Below are positions 36,241 through 45,109 of a stretch of DNA of 64,000 nucleotides, one piece after another. Position numbers and translations under genes: made by a program. The stretch comes from an uncultured Flavobacteriaceae bacterium. Its GTDB lineage: Bacteria; Bacteroidota; Bacteroidia; Flavobacteriales; Flavobacteriaceae. Numbering within the stretch: the first letter of the stretch is position 1; each line of letters starts with the position of its first letter. The stretch spans positions 62,001 through 126,000 of the forward strand of contig CANMXP010000003.1 in the NCBI GenBank assembly GCA_947501845.1. Reading direction: 5' to 3'. The notes under the pieces are model-generated. The model did not search any database. It was given only the letters and a program-made list of their open reading frames with translations, and was not told where the DNA came from.

Positions 36241-38619
36241 TTACTTCTTAACTGCTTTTTTAGTAATTACTGAACCATTAGATAATACCACTTCAGCTAT
36301 ATAAATTGAACTATTTAGGTTCGATAATGTATAGGTTTCAGAGCTTTTCTTACCTTCAAACAGGTATAATTGTCTTCCTAAAAGATCAAAAATGTTTACC
36401 GTTTTAATACTTGAATTATTTGATGTTTTAAATTGTACGCGGTCATTATCTAATTCAACAATACTCAGGCTGTTTTTGTCTAAAGAAATATCATCTGTAG
36501 ACAAAGCATTGGCATTAAATACAATTTCAAAACGATCGTTAAACTCGCCAATTTCTGATGTAAAAGTATAGTCGGTAGCAGATAAATCATGCAACTTGTC
36601 AAGTAAATTATCTTTTAGATAAATCGTATTATTATTTAAGAAATCACCTTGTAATTGAGCAACAGATAATTTGTATAATGTGGCAACATCAATAATTGTT
36701 TTAAAACCAAGTTTAATAACTTCATCATTAGTTAAACTATTAATTGCTTTTCCTTGAATGGCGAATTTTTTATCAGACCCATCAATGATCGTATAAAGTA
36801 TACTAGCAGTATTTTCGGTAATAATTCTTTTCGCATCATATGACACACCATCGTCGTTATTTGTGGCGCCGTCTACATAGCCTAAAGCTACTTGGTTAAA
36901 TACCCCATTATCTGATGTCAAATTAACCCATAATTTATTATCATTTGAAACCGATTCTTTTTTGGAACGAGAATTCTTGAAAAATTGACTATTACTAGTT
37001 CCATCTGCTCTACGCATGTCATTATTAAACTCAACGGTTCCAGAAAAAACAGGACTAGAACCTCCTGTTGGTGTTACATCATTTGACATAGCTACAAAAA
37101 AACCTTGACAAGAAGGAACAAATTTATTTGGAATATCTCCACCACTAACAGCTTGTACACCAGCTACTAAATTTATGTAAGCGTAATCATCCTGGCTAAA
37201 ATTAGATGCTTGATTACCTGGGTTTGCACTATCTGCAAGGCTATTGTGTGTCCATAAATAAAGAATATTGTCAATAGTTCCTGTAGGGTTTAAAGTAGCA
37301 TTATATCCATTTACAGCAAAAAAATCATCTGTGCTAATAGCAGAAGGATAAGGATTACCTAAAAAATTCCAATTACTATCATTTAATTCATCGTCATTTC
37401 TGTAAACTGTAACAAAAACATCTCCAGTATTAAACTCTCCAGAAAATTGTGCTGCATCCGCATAAGGAAAAGGAGACGGAACTGGTGGAGGTGCAGAAGC
37501 TGCAACTAAGTAACCATGTCCTATTGCCATGGGGCCTGTAGCTGTTTCCCAGTCATTATCGTTGTCATCAATGTCATCAGGAGTTCCATTAGTAGTTCCC
37601 ACTGTATGTTGGTCTAAAAATAATGAGGCGTTAAAAGAATAACGTCTGCCCTTATCGGGATTAGGAAAAACAGTCGTTATATCTGCATTCGTTACAGGTG
37701 CACTCCAATAAACATAATGTAATCCATCATCATTATACGATCTTGTTGTTTTATTTACCAATGTACTTCCAGAACTTAAGGAAAACGTACCAGCTGATGA
37801 GCCTACACCTCTTTGAACAAAAGCACCTTGGTTTTGTACAGTTATGCTTCCATCAACAGTTGCATCATTTTGTACTTCAACAAAAGTATTATCTGCAATA
37901 TTTAAAGTAAATCCACTATTTACAGTTAAACTACAAACATTGAGGTCTCCGTTTGTGTTTGTATCGTAATCTCCATTGATAATCGCAGATATCGTTAAAT
38001 CTGGCGTACCATTATCCCAAGTAGCCCCATTCCAGGTGGTTGTTAAACCAAAGCAACCGGGTAAAACGGAACCGTTAAATGTGAAATCATTAATACTAAA
38101 TGTGTTGTTAACGTTTCCTGCGCCCCAAGCATAAACCCTAAATGTAATCGCAGAGGTGATATTTTGGTAAGCTGCTCCAGATAAATCTATAGTTGCTCCA
38201 TTAAATAATGGCGTTCCAATATCAGAAGTATAACCATCAACACTGGATCTAAAAGCAAAATTAGATATACTTGTATTGCTCCTTTGTGAAGTATAAACAA
38301 AATTAGAAAAGTTAATTTCATATCCAGAATTAGGCGTAATAGTAAATTCAAAATATGCTGAAAGATCAATTGAGCCTGTATTCCAGCTACGTGCATTGTA
38401 TCTGTTACTAGCAGGGTTACCCGAAATTCCTACTCCTCGACCTATACCAGAAACGGTAATATTCGTATCAGTAATTTGACCAGTTGTATATGGGTCGTCC
38501 GTGTTAGGATTTGTCCCTGAAATTGGGTTTGTGAAGATACTTTGCCCAAACCCAAAAGAAACGACACATAAACATGCAATTAAGAGAGAAAGCGGTTTTA
38601 AATAAGCAATTTTTTTCAT
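36241..38619 (-). CDS. Secreted protein with T9SS type A sorting domain
   Basis: 792 aa. The signal peptide (ends FGQ) is followed by beta-rich, low-complexity repeats without a recognisable enzyme domain, and then a C-terminal sorting domain (about 710-792: NSLSIVELDNDRVQFKTSNN, FDLLGRQLYLFEGK, YIAEVVLSNGSVITKKAVKK). It is exported by Sec and then by the T9SS, and either anchored to the surface or released. The start is the second of two adjacent ATG codons; the first is equally possible. It converges on the TonB receptor with only two bases between stops. Confidence 0.85.
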   Translation of the reverse strand: MKKIAYLKPLSLLIACLCVVSFGFGQSIFTNPISGTNPNTDDPYTTGQITDTNITVSGIGRGVGISGNPASNRYNARSWNTGSIDLSAYFEFTITPNSGYEINFSNFVYTSQRSNTSISNFAFRSSVDGYTSDIGTPLFNGATIDLSGAAYQNITSAITFRVYAWGAGNVNNTFSINDFTFNGSVLPGCFGLTTTWNGATWDNGTPDLTISAIINGDYDTNTNGDLNVCSLTVNSGFTLNIADNTFVEVQNDATVDGSITVQNQGAFVQRGVGSSAGTFSLSSGSTLVNKTTRSYNDDGLHYVYWSAPVTNADITTVFPNPDKGRRYSFNASLFLDQHTVGTTNGTPDDIDDNDNDWETATGPMAIGHGYLVAASAPPPVPSPFPYADAAQFSGEFNTGDVFVTVYRNDDELNDSNWNFLGNPYPSAISTDDFFAVNGYNATLNPTGTIDNILYLWTHNSLADSANPGNQASNFSQDDYAYINLVAGVQAVSGGDIPNKFVPSCQGFFVAMSNDVTPTGGSSPVFSGTVEFNNDMRRADGTSNSQFFKNSRSKKESVSNDNKLWVNLTSDNGVFNQVALGYVDGATNNDDGVSYDAKRIITENTASILYTIIDGSDKKFAIQGKAINSLTNDEVIKLGFKTIIDVATLYKLSVAQLQGDFLNNNTIYLKDNLLDKLHDLSATDYTFTSEIGEFNDRFEIVFNANALSTDDISLDKNSLSIVELDNDRVQFKTSNNSSIKTVNIFDLLGRQLYLFEGKKSSETYTLSNLNSSIYIAEVVLSNGSVITKKAVKK

Positions 38620-38694
38620 CATGTTAGGTTTTTAAATCTATACTTCAACTACGTTTCGTACAGTGGATTTGGTTTTTATAAATTTTTATTCTTA

Positions 38695-38721
38695 TTGTTA
38701 ATTTATCTATTGTTATTTTTG
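38695..38721 (+). promoter_or_regulatory. Promoter of recX
   Basis: TTG (38695-38697), 16 bases, then TATTTTTG (38714-38721), only 7 bases before the ATG. The transcript would be nearly or fully leaderless. Confidence 0.5.
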
Positions 38722-38728
38722 ATAAACC

Positions 38729-39205
38729 ATGAAGGTATCAAAAAAAACATATACGTTACAAGAAGCTACTAGAAAATTAGAGCATTATTGTGCGTACCAA
38801 GAACGTTGTCACCAAGAAGTTAGACAAAAGCTAACCACTATGCATATAATTCCTGAGGCTATAGATATTATAATCGTACACCTTTTGGAGCATAACTTTC
38901 TTAATGAAGAACGTTTTGCCAAAACATTTGTAAGCGGTAAGCTTAAAATTAAACAATGGGGCCGACGTCGTTTAACTTATGAACTTAAGAAAAAAGACGT
39001 GTTCAAAGTTAATATAAATCAGGCACTTAGTGAAATAGAAAAAGAGGAGTATGTCGGAATTTTCAATGATTTAGCCGAAAAAAGGGTGAATTCGATTAAA
39101 GAAACGGACAAGTTTAAGAAACGAAAGAAATTAATCGACTATTTACTATATAAGGGGTGGGAATCTCACTTGGTATACGAAAAAGCAAACGAGCTTATAC
39201 CGTAA
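38729..39205 (+). CDS. recX: Regulatory protein RecX
   Basis: 158 aa of helical repeats typical of RecX: YTLQEATRKLEHYCAYQERC, HLLEHNFLNEERFAKTFVSG and KIKQWGRRRLTYELKKKDV, ending LLYKGWESHLVYEKANELI. RecX limits RecA filament growth. In this window it stands apart from recA and is not in an operon. The last 11 bases overlap the 3' end of the convergent cupin gene. Confidence 0.9.
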   Translation: MKVSKKTYTLQEATRKLEHYCAYQERCHQEVRQKLTTMHIIPEAIDIIIVHLLEHNFLNEERFAKTFVSGKLKIKQWGRRRLTYELKKKDVFKVNINQALSEIEKEEYVGIFNDLAEKRVNSIKETDKFKKRKKLIDYLLYKGWESHLVYEKANELIP

Positions 39206-40067
39206 TATGGGTGTCTTTATGTGTTCTTATAATGGCTTGTTCATTTTTCCAGTCAATCCATTTTTGCCCTTTTAAACGTCTCATTATATTATCGTAATTA
39301 CGCATAATAAACAGATTGTATATAGCTCTGCTAAAGTTTTTTGGGTTTCTTGCTATAGCTCTTAAACTCATAGAAAAACCAGGTGTTATATAACGCATAT
39401 AATGCCAATATCCTTCTGGCATGTATAAAATTTCGCCATGTTTTAATTCGGTTTCGTAGCCTTTAGCTTTTTTAAGCATGGGCCATTTTTTAAAATCAGG
39501 GTTGTTAAAATCAATATCCTCTCGGGTAATTAAAGAGTGCGGGATTTTATATAGGTACTTACTCTGTTTTTGGTCAAATAGAATAATTTGTTTAGTGCCT
39601 TCAAAATGAAAATGAAAAATGTTGGCTAAATCAATGTCATAATGCATAAAAGTATGAGAGTCACGCCCCCCAAAAAACAACATAGGGATGCCTTTTAGTA
39701 GTCTTAAACCAAAGTCTGGAAAGGTAAAATCTTTCTGTAATTGAGGTATTTCTTTTAAAGCATTCCAAAGAAAAATGCGGTATTTTGTAGGTTCATTTTT
39801 TAGCAAATCCACATAATCGCTCATCTTCATTTTTGCATGTGGTTCGTTAAACCCATCTTTGTAATCTACTGGTCTATCATCATAAAGAGGAATAGTAATA
39901 TTACCAGCTATGCTTTTCATATAATCTAAATTCCATTTGGTATAAGCGGGCCAATCCTCTATAAAGCGCTCAATAACTACGGGCTTTTGCGGATTAAAAT
40001 AGAATTTTAAAAAATCCTCTTTGGTAATGGTTTTAACACGAGGGATATCTTGCAGATTAAGTGCCAA
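39195..40067 (-). CDS. Cupin-like / JmjC-domain dioxygenase
   Basis: 290 aa. The Fe(II) site is visible as H142-x-D144 (FMHYDIDLANIFHFHFEG) and distal H222 (PEGYWHYMRYI), as in JmjC/Cupin_8 2-oxoglutarate oxygenases. The N-terminal part carries KPVVIERFIEDWPAYTKW, the usual opening of this group. Members hydroxylate proteins, RNA or small molecules. The substrate here is unknown. It is a single gene between recX and bioB and is not obviously tied to either. Confidence 0.85.
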   Translation of the reverse strand: MALNLQDIPRVKTITKEDFLKFYFNPQKPVVIERFIEDWPAYTKWNLDYMKSIAGNITIPLYDDRPVDYKDGFNEPHAKMKMSDYVDLLKNEPTKYRIFLWNALKEIPQLQKDFTFPDFGLRLLKGIPMLFFGGRDSHTFMHYDIDLANIFHFHFEGTKQIILFDQKQSKYLYKIPHSLITREDIDFNNPDFKKWPMLKKAKGYETELKHGEILYMPEGYWHYMRYITPGFSMSLRAIARNPKNFSRAIYNLFIMRNYDNIMRRLKGQKWIDWKNEQAIIRTHKDTHITV

Positions 40068-40253
40068 TACTTAAATAGTTTAGTTTTTCAAAGTTAAGAA
40101 AACGTTATGAAAACTAAAATAGTATTTTCGATGCCATACTAAATTAAACAATGAAAAATTTTCCGTTTAATCTTTTATTATAAGAAGCAAAAGGCTAAAG
40201 GTTAATTTTAGTTAGGCTAAAAATGATGTTCTCAACGCAGTATTTAAAAAGTG

Positions 40254-41348
40254 TTATTTCAAAGTTTTGGCTTTTTCTTTAGCCGCCTCATTACGCTCAA
40301 TAGTATGCTCTGGTCGTGTCCATTTAGGTTTTTCTCCTAAAGGCTCTAATTGAGAATCGTTAGCTTCAACTGTTTGAGGCTGTACTTTTTTAGTAAATGG
40401 TTTTTGCGTATTTAAACCTAGTAATTCAAACATTTTCATGTCTTCATTAACATCGGGATTCGGAGTCGTTAATAATTTATCTCCAGCAAAAATAGAATTA
40501 GCACCAGCAAAAAAACACATGGCCTGTCCTTCTTTAGACATTTGAGTTCTACCTGCGCTTAAACGCACTTGTGTTTCTGGCATGACAATACGGGTAGCGG
40601 CAACCATACGAATCATATCCCAGATTTCAACAGGTTTTTCATCTTCTAACGGGGTGCCTTCAACAGCCACTAGGGCATTGATAGGGGTAGATTCTGGTTG
40701 TGGATTAAGAGTCGATAGTGCGACTAACATACCAGCACGATCTTCTAGGTTTTCACCCATACCAATAATACCACCACTACAAACGGTGACATTGGTTTTA
40801 CGCACATTGTCAATAGTGTCCAATCGGTCTTGATAGCCACGAGTTGAGATGACTTCTTTATAGTATTCTTCCGATGAGTCTAAATTATGGTTGTAGGCAT
40901 ATAAACCAGCTTCGGCTAAACGTTTTGCTTGGTTCTCGGTAATCATTCCCAGTGTGCAACATACTTCCATATCTAGCTTATTAATGGTGCGTACCATTTC
41001 TAAAACCTCGTTAAACTCTTCTCCATCTTTTACATTTCGCCATGCCGCACCCATACATACACGAGAGCTACCTGTAGCTTTTGCACGTAAAGCTTGAGCT
41101 TTTACTTGCTGAACAGACATTAAATCGTTCCCTTCAATATTTGTATGATAACGAGCTGCTTGTGGGCAATAGCCGCAGTCTTCAGAGCACCCTCCCGTTT
41201 TTATAGACAATAAAGTAGATACTTGTACTACATTAGGGTCATGGTGTAAACGGTGAACCGTAGCTGCTTCATAAAGCAACTCCATTAAGGGTTTATTATA
41301 AATTTTTATGATCTCTTCTTTTGTCCAGTTGTGTCTTATCTCGCTCAT
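40254..41348 (-). CDS. bioB: Biotin synthase BioB
   Basis: 364 aa radical-SAM enzyme. The 4Fe-4S cysteines are C54, C58 and C61 (GGCSEDCGYCPQ), followed by GSSRVCMGAAW, YAYNHNLDSS, VCSGGIIGMGE and RLSAGRTQMSKE, all standard for BioB including the residues around the auxiliary 2Fe-2S cluster. It inserts sulfur into dethiobiotin. A lysine-rich extension of about 30 residues follows the catalytic core. It is separated from the other bio genes by about 4.5 kb and has its own promoter. Confidence 0.96.
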   Translation of the reverse strand: MSEIRHNWTKEEIIKIYNKPLMELLYEAATVHRLHHDPNVVQVSTLLSIKTGGCSEDCGYCPQAARYHTNIEGNDLMSVQQVKAQALRAKATGSSRVCMGAAWRNVKDGEEFNEVLEMVRTINKLDMEVCCTLGMITENQAKRLAEAGLYAYNHNLDSSEEYYKEVISTRGYQDRLDTIDNVRKTNVTVCSGGIIGMGENLEDRAGMLVALSTLNPQPESTPINALVAVEGTPLEDEKPVEIWDMIRMVAATRIVMPETQVRLSAGRTQMSKEGQAMCFFAGANSIFAGDKLLTTPNPDVNEDMKMFELLGLNTQKPFTKKVQPQTVEANDSQLEPLGEKPKWTRPEHTIERNEAAKEKAKTLK

Positions 41349-41370
41349 AAATCAAGTTGATTATCAATAT

Positions 41371-41403
41371 CAAAAATACTAATTAAATAGGACATACTTT
41401 CAA
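41371..41403 (-). promoter_or_regulatory. Promoter of bioB
   Basis: On the minus strand, TTG (41403-41401), 22 bases, then TATTTTTG (41378-41371), 22 bases ahead of the ATG. No palindrome overlaps it, unlike the bioF promoter. Confidence 0.6.
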
Positions 41404-41548
41404 TATTTTTCCAATTAATAAGATCTAAACCTAAGGATCTATTTTTATAAAGTTAGTGACACTCTGTATTTTATCATTTTTTAAGTAAATGAAGATAATA
41501 TACTATTTTACCCACATTATATTTATCTTTAAATCGTAAATTTTGAGT

Positions 41549-42580
41549 ATGAATAGATTAAAAGTTTTCTTAAAATATCCTAATAAAAAGAGCTTTCCTA
41601 AAATGATTAAGGAAGTTGTGATTCTTATGATTAAAAAGAGAGAGATTCCTTTTTATTATTTTAAATATTTATATAGAAAAGAAGCAACTAATTACTTGGA
41701 TTATGTAAGCTTTAAGGAGCAGCTGTTACTTGTAGATCATAGGGCTTTACATAATCCAGATTATGTCGCTTTAACAAATAACAAGCTCTATTTTGCGCTA
41801 TTTTGTGAAAGAACATCTATTAGAACCCCCAAATTAACAAGCTATAATTTAGAGTCTAATTTTTTCTTCAATAATGAAGTGGTACAAATTACAAATAAAG
41901 AAAAACTTAAAACATTTTTTGAAACGTTATTCGAAACTCATAAGATAGATGCGCTGTTTTTTAGACCCCCTTCTGATTATGGAGGCAAAGGCTGTTTTAA
42001 AATGACTAAATTGGATCTTCAAAACAATTTGGAGGATTTATATAAAAATTTAGTACATGGTAATTTTGTTCATACAAAAGTTATTAAACAGCATGATGAT
42101 ATTAACAAAATACATAGTAAATCTGTAAATACTTTGCGGATAGTTTCGCTATTAACCCTCGAAGGGAATATAGAAATAATTAGTGCTTTTATTAGGTTTG
42201 GGGTTGGAGATAGTGTTGTCGATAATGCTACATCTGGAGGTTTTTTTGTTGGAATTGATTTAGAGAATGGTGTTTTAAAACCTAAAGGGCATTATTTGCC
42301 TGAGCATGGAGGCAAAGAAATTACAGAACACCCAGATAGCGGGTATAAATTTGAAGGATTTAAAATTCCATATTATAAAGAGGTGTGTGACCTTGTGTTG
42401 GATACTGCCAGAATTATTCCAGACGGATTGATTGGTTGGGATGTAGCAATAACTCCAAATGGTCCAATAATCATAGAAGCCAATGCAGAACCTCATATCC
42501 CTATTAGTAACATAGCTCAAGGAGGACTATTGAAGAATAAGCATGTAAAAAACGTACTTGATGAATTAAAAAAGAAATGA
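41549..42580 (+). CDS. Sugar-transfer-associated ATP-grasp protein (copy 1)
   Basis: 343 aa from the ATG at 41549 (MNRLKVF); a TTG two codons earlier is less likely. ATP-grasp marks are FFRPPSDYGGKGCFKM (nucleotide loop), NKIHSKSVNTLRIVSLL, GGFFVGIDLENGVLKPKG and the metal-binding end GWDVAITPNGPIIIEANAEP. This matches the ATP-grasp group linked to sugar transfer and capsule or exopolysaccharide loci. It has no signal peptide. A close paralogue follows 70 bases later. No glycosyltransferase adjoins the pair, so the substrate is open. Confidence 0.8.
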   Translation: MNRLKVFLKYPNKKSFPKMIKEVVILMIKKREIPFYYFKYLYRKEATNYLDYVSFKEQLLLVDHRALHNPDYVALTNNKLYFALFCERTSIRTPKLTSYNLESNFFFNNEVVQITNKEKLKTFFETLFETHKIDALFFRPPSDYGGKGCFKMTKLDLQNNLEDLYKNLVHGNFVHTKVIKQHDDINKIHSKSVNTLRIVSLLTLEGNIEIISAFIRFGVGDSVVDNATSGGFFVGIDLENGVLKPKGHYLPEHGGKEITEHPDSGYKFEGFKIPYYKEVCDLVLDTARIIPDGLIGWDVAITPNGPIIIEANAEPHIPISNIAQGGLLKNKHVKNVLDELKKK

Positions 42581-42650
42581 TGAATTAGTTCATATTTCGC
42601 ACAGTTTTTAAAAATAAATATTATCAATCACTGAACGGTTATTTTAGATA

Positions 42651-43706
42651 ATGAGGAACTTTACAGATATTAGTCGAATACGTGTTTTTATAAAAGACAG
42701 AAACAAGAAAAGTTTTCTAAAAATCATTAGGGAAATTTTTATTCTTTTAATTACAAAAAAGGAGATTCCGTTTTACTATTTTAAATTTTTATATAGAAAG
42801 GATGTTAAAAATTATTTGGATTATTTAAGCACGAAGGAAGTCGTTGCAATTGGGAGTAGTCAGACGCTACATAAGCCTGAATACAAATCTTTATTTAATA
42901 ACAAATTGATTTTTGCTTTGTTTTGCGAAAAAGCTTCAATTAATTCGCCAAAACTAATAAGTCATAATTTTGGAAGTCGTTTTTGTTTCAATAATGAAAA
43001 TGAAAAAATTACGACTAAAGAAGCGCTTGTTCTTTTTTTTGAAAAGGTATTCACTTCATTGGATACAGAGGCAATCTTTTTTAGACCGCCTTCGGAATAT
43101 GGAGGCAAAGGCTGTTTTAAAATCACTAAAGAAGCATTAATTTCTGAAATTAATGACAGATATGAAACAATAATTAATGGGCGTTTTGTTCATACCGAAA
43201 TTATAAATCAACATGAAGAAATAAATAAAATACATAGTAAATCTGTGAATACGATAAGAATTATTTCATTAATTACTTCTGAAGGTGACATTGAATTAAT
43301 TTGTTCGTTTATGAGATTTGGTGTTGGGAATAGCCCAGTAGATAACGCGTCTTCTGGTGGTTTCTTTGTTGGAGTAAATTTAGATGATGGCACTTTAAAA
43401 CCCTCGGGTCTTTATATGCTTGAATATGGAGGAGGTGATATATACGAACATCCAGATAGCGGCTTTAAGTTTGAAGGCTTTAAAATCCCTTATTTTGAAG
43501 AAGCTTGTAAAGAAGTTATCAATGCAGTTAAAGTTATACCAGATAGGTTTATAGGCTGGGATATTGCAATTACTCAAAATGGACCGCTAATAGTTGAAGC
43601 GAATTGGGATCCTCATATTTTTTTGAGTGACTATGCCTATGGAGGCTTGTTAAAAAATGAGCATATAAAAAAATTGGTAAGTGATTTAAAAGAGGGTATA
43701 ATTTGA
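42651..43706 (+). CDS. Sugar-transfer-associated ATP-grasp protein (copy 2)
   Basis: 351 aa, collinear with copy 1 across the full length. Shared blocks include RPPSEYGGKGCFKI, INKIHSKSVNTIRIISL, NASSGGFFVGVNLDDGTLKP, EHPDSGFKFEGFKIPYF and GWDIAITQNGPLIVEANWDP. By eye the two copies agree at well over half of their positions, so this is a tandem duplication with time for divergence. The metal-ligand end keeps E and N (EANWDP), so both copies look catalytically intact. They probably act on related acceptors. Confidence 0.8.
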   Translation: MRNFTDISRIRVFIKDRNKKSFLKIIREIFILLITKKEIPFYYFKFLYRKDVKNYLDYLSTKEVVAIGSSQTLHKPEYKSLFNNKLIFALFCEKASINSPKLISHNFGSRFCFNNENEKITTKEALVLFFEKVFTSLDTEAIFFRPPSEYGGKGCFKITKEALISEINDRYETIINGRFVHTEIINQHEEINKIHSKSVNTIRIISLITSEGDIELICSFMRFGVGNSPVDNASSGGFFVGVNLDDGTLKPSGLYMLEYGGGDIYEHPDSGFKFEGFKIPYFEEACKEVINAVKVIPDRFIGWDIAITQNGPLIVEANWDPHIFLSDYAYGGLLKNEHIKKLVSDLKEGII

Positions 43707-43768
43707 TTTCATCTCAATATAATTAAGATATTTTCTAATTGAAGAGATAGAAAACATGTGACTATCTA

Positions 43769-43810
43769 AAAAGTACCTAGATGTCTGTTCAATTACAGTC
43801 GGATACTTTT
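43769..43810. terminator. Possible bidirectional terminator
   Basis: AAAAGTA (43769-43775) pairs with TACTTTT (43804-43810), with an inner CTGT/ACAG stem. It lies between the convergent ATP-grasp and ketoacyl synthase genes. The stem is imperfect. Confidence 0.35.
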
Positions 43811-43818
43811 AATGATCG

Positions 43819-44988
43819 TTATTTTGAAAGTAAAATTGAAACTGCATTTCCGCCAAAACCAACAGCATTTACAAGAATGTTTTTTATTCTTTTTGGTGTT
43901 TCTTGATGCCTTAAATAAGGAATATCAATAAATTTCTGGTTTTGTAACATTAAGACAGCAAATTCAATATTAAGAGATCCAGATGCTCCAAAAGTGTGAC
44001 CTATCTTCCATTTGTTAGTAGTTAAAGCTGGTATTTTGTCACAAAATATTTTTTCAATGGCTTTATACTCACTTAAATCCCCTTTGATAGTACCAGGAGC
44101 ATGCATTACAACAACATCAACTTTATTTGGGTTTAAGTCGCCTAGTGCCATTTGCATTGATTTTTGAAAACATTGTGCATCACTAGAAATGGAAATATTA
44201 TGCTCTAAAATTTCGGTAGCATAACCAACCCCCTTTATAAAGGCTAAAGCATTTTCTTTTTCACCTGCTTCTAAGCAAGCTACGGAAGCGCCTTCACCCA
44301 AAATCATAGAATTTAGACTTTTGTCAAGATCTAAAGCACGACAAGGAAAAGAGTTTTCAAGATCACGTAACTTATCTCTTGAATATATTTTGAGCGCTTG
44401 CATTTGAGCAATGGTAAATGGTGTTAAAGGCGCCTCACTACCTCCAACTAAAAATTTATTGCACATGTTGGAATTAATCCAGGCTATACCATTAAGCATG
44501 GCGTGCAATGCGGTCGAGCAAGTTATGGAATGACTAATTTCAGGTCCTTGTGTTTGTAGATCGTGAGCCACCCAAGATGCTATATTACCTAATGTTGTTG
44601 TAGGAGAGCTTAAGGTTTTGGCTTTGTTCTTTTCAAGAAAATCTTTGTGATAAGTTTCAAAAAGTTGTGTAGCCCCGCGAGACGACCCAATATTAATCCC
44701 GAAATTATCTGAACCATCCCAATTAGCTTGTTTTATTGCGTTTCGTGATGCATAGATAGCAAATAGAACGGTGTCATCTAGAGATTTGTATTTAGAGTCC
44801 GACTCGCGTAATAATTTAATCTCTTTTTTTGCTTCTTTGGGAATTTTGGCTACTAAAGCAGTTTCATTATTAAATGATTTTTCCGAAATATAATGCCGAT
44901 TGTCTTGATAGCTTTCCCATGCGTCGTCCGACGATTTTCCTAACGGAGAAATAGATGAAATAGCAGTTATAGAGATTGTTTTTTGCAA
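43819..44988 (-). CDS. Beta-ketoacyl synthase (KAS I/II-like), biotin-locus associated
   Basis: 389 aa. Thiolase-fold condensing enzyme with catalytic C157 (ITCSTALHAM), H296 (VVMHAPGT), K328 and H331 (KIGHTFGASGSLN) and the C-terminal GFGGNAVSILL. The set C-H-K-H is that of KAS I/II, so it should be active. The start is TTG at 44988: an in-frame TAA lies three codons upstream and no ATG precedes the conserved ITAISSISPLG. It lies between bioB and bioA on the same strand as the bio genes. A job in making the pimeloyl thioester that BioF uses is inferred, not shown. Confidence 0.82.
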   Translation of the reverse strand: MQKTISITAISSISPLGKSSDDAWESYQDNRHYISEKSFNNETALVAKIPKEAKKEIKLLRESDSKYKSLDDTVLFAIYASRNAIKQANWDGSDNFGINIGSSRGATQLFETYHKDFLEKNKAKTLSSPTTTLGNIASWVAHDLQTQGPEISHSITCSTALHAMLNGIAWINSNMCNKFLVGGSEAPLTPFTIAQMQALKIYSRDKLRDLENSFPCRALDLDKSLNSMILGEGASVACLEAGEKENALAFIKGVGYATEILEHNISISSDAQCFQKSMQMALGDLNPNKVDVVVMHAPGTIKGDLSEYKAIEKIFCDKIPALTTNKWKIGHTFGASGSLNIEFAVLMLQNQKFIDIPYLRHQETPKRIKNILVNAVGFGGNAVSILLSK

Positions 44989-45004
44989 TGGATTTTATTT
45001 TTGA

Positions 45005-45012
45005 CAAAAGTA
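45005..45012 (-). promoter_or_regulatory. -7 box upstream of the ketoacyl synthase gene
   Basis: TACTTTTG on the minus strand, 16 bases before the TTG start codon. It supports that start, since transcription would begin only a few bases upstream of it. Confidence 0.5.
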
Positions 45013-45060
45013 ATATATATACATTTCTATTTTAAGAAACATTGGTATTTAATTTTAAAT

Positions 45061-45085
45061 GTAACAAAGTCTTGTTTTTTGTTAC
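45061..45085. promoter_or_regulatory. Inverted repeat in the divergent region before 45110
   Basis: GTAACAAA (45061-45068) and TTTGTTAC (45078-45085), with nine bases between. It lies 25 bases before the ATG of the plus-strand gene and could be an operator or an RNA hairpin. Confidence 0.35.
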
Positions 45086-45109
45086 TTATTATTTATCAAA
45101 GTAAAAAAA

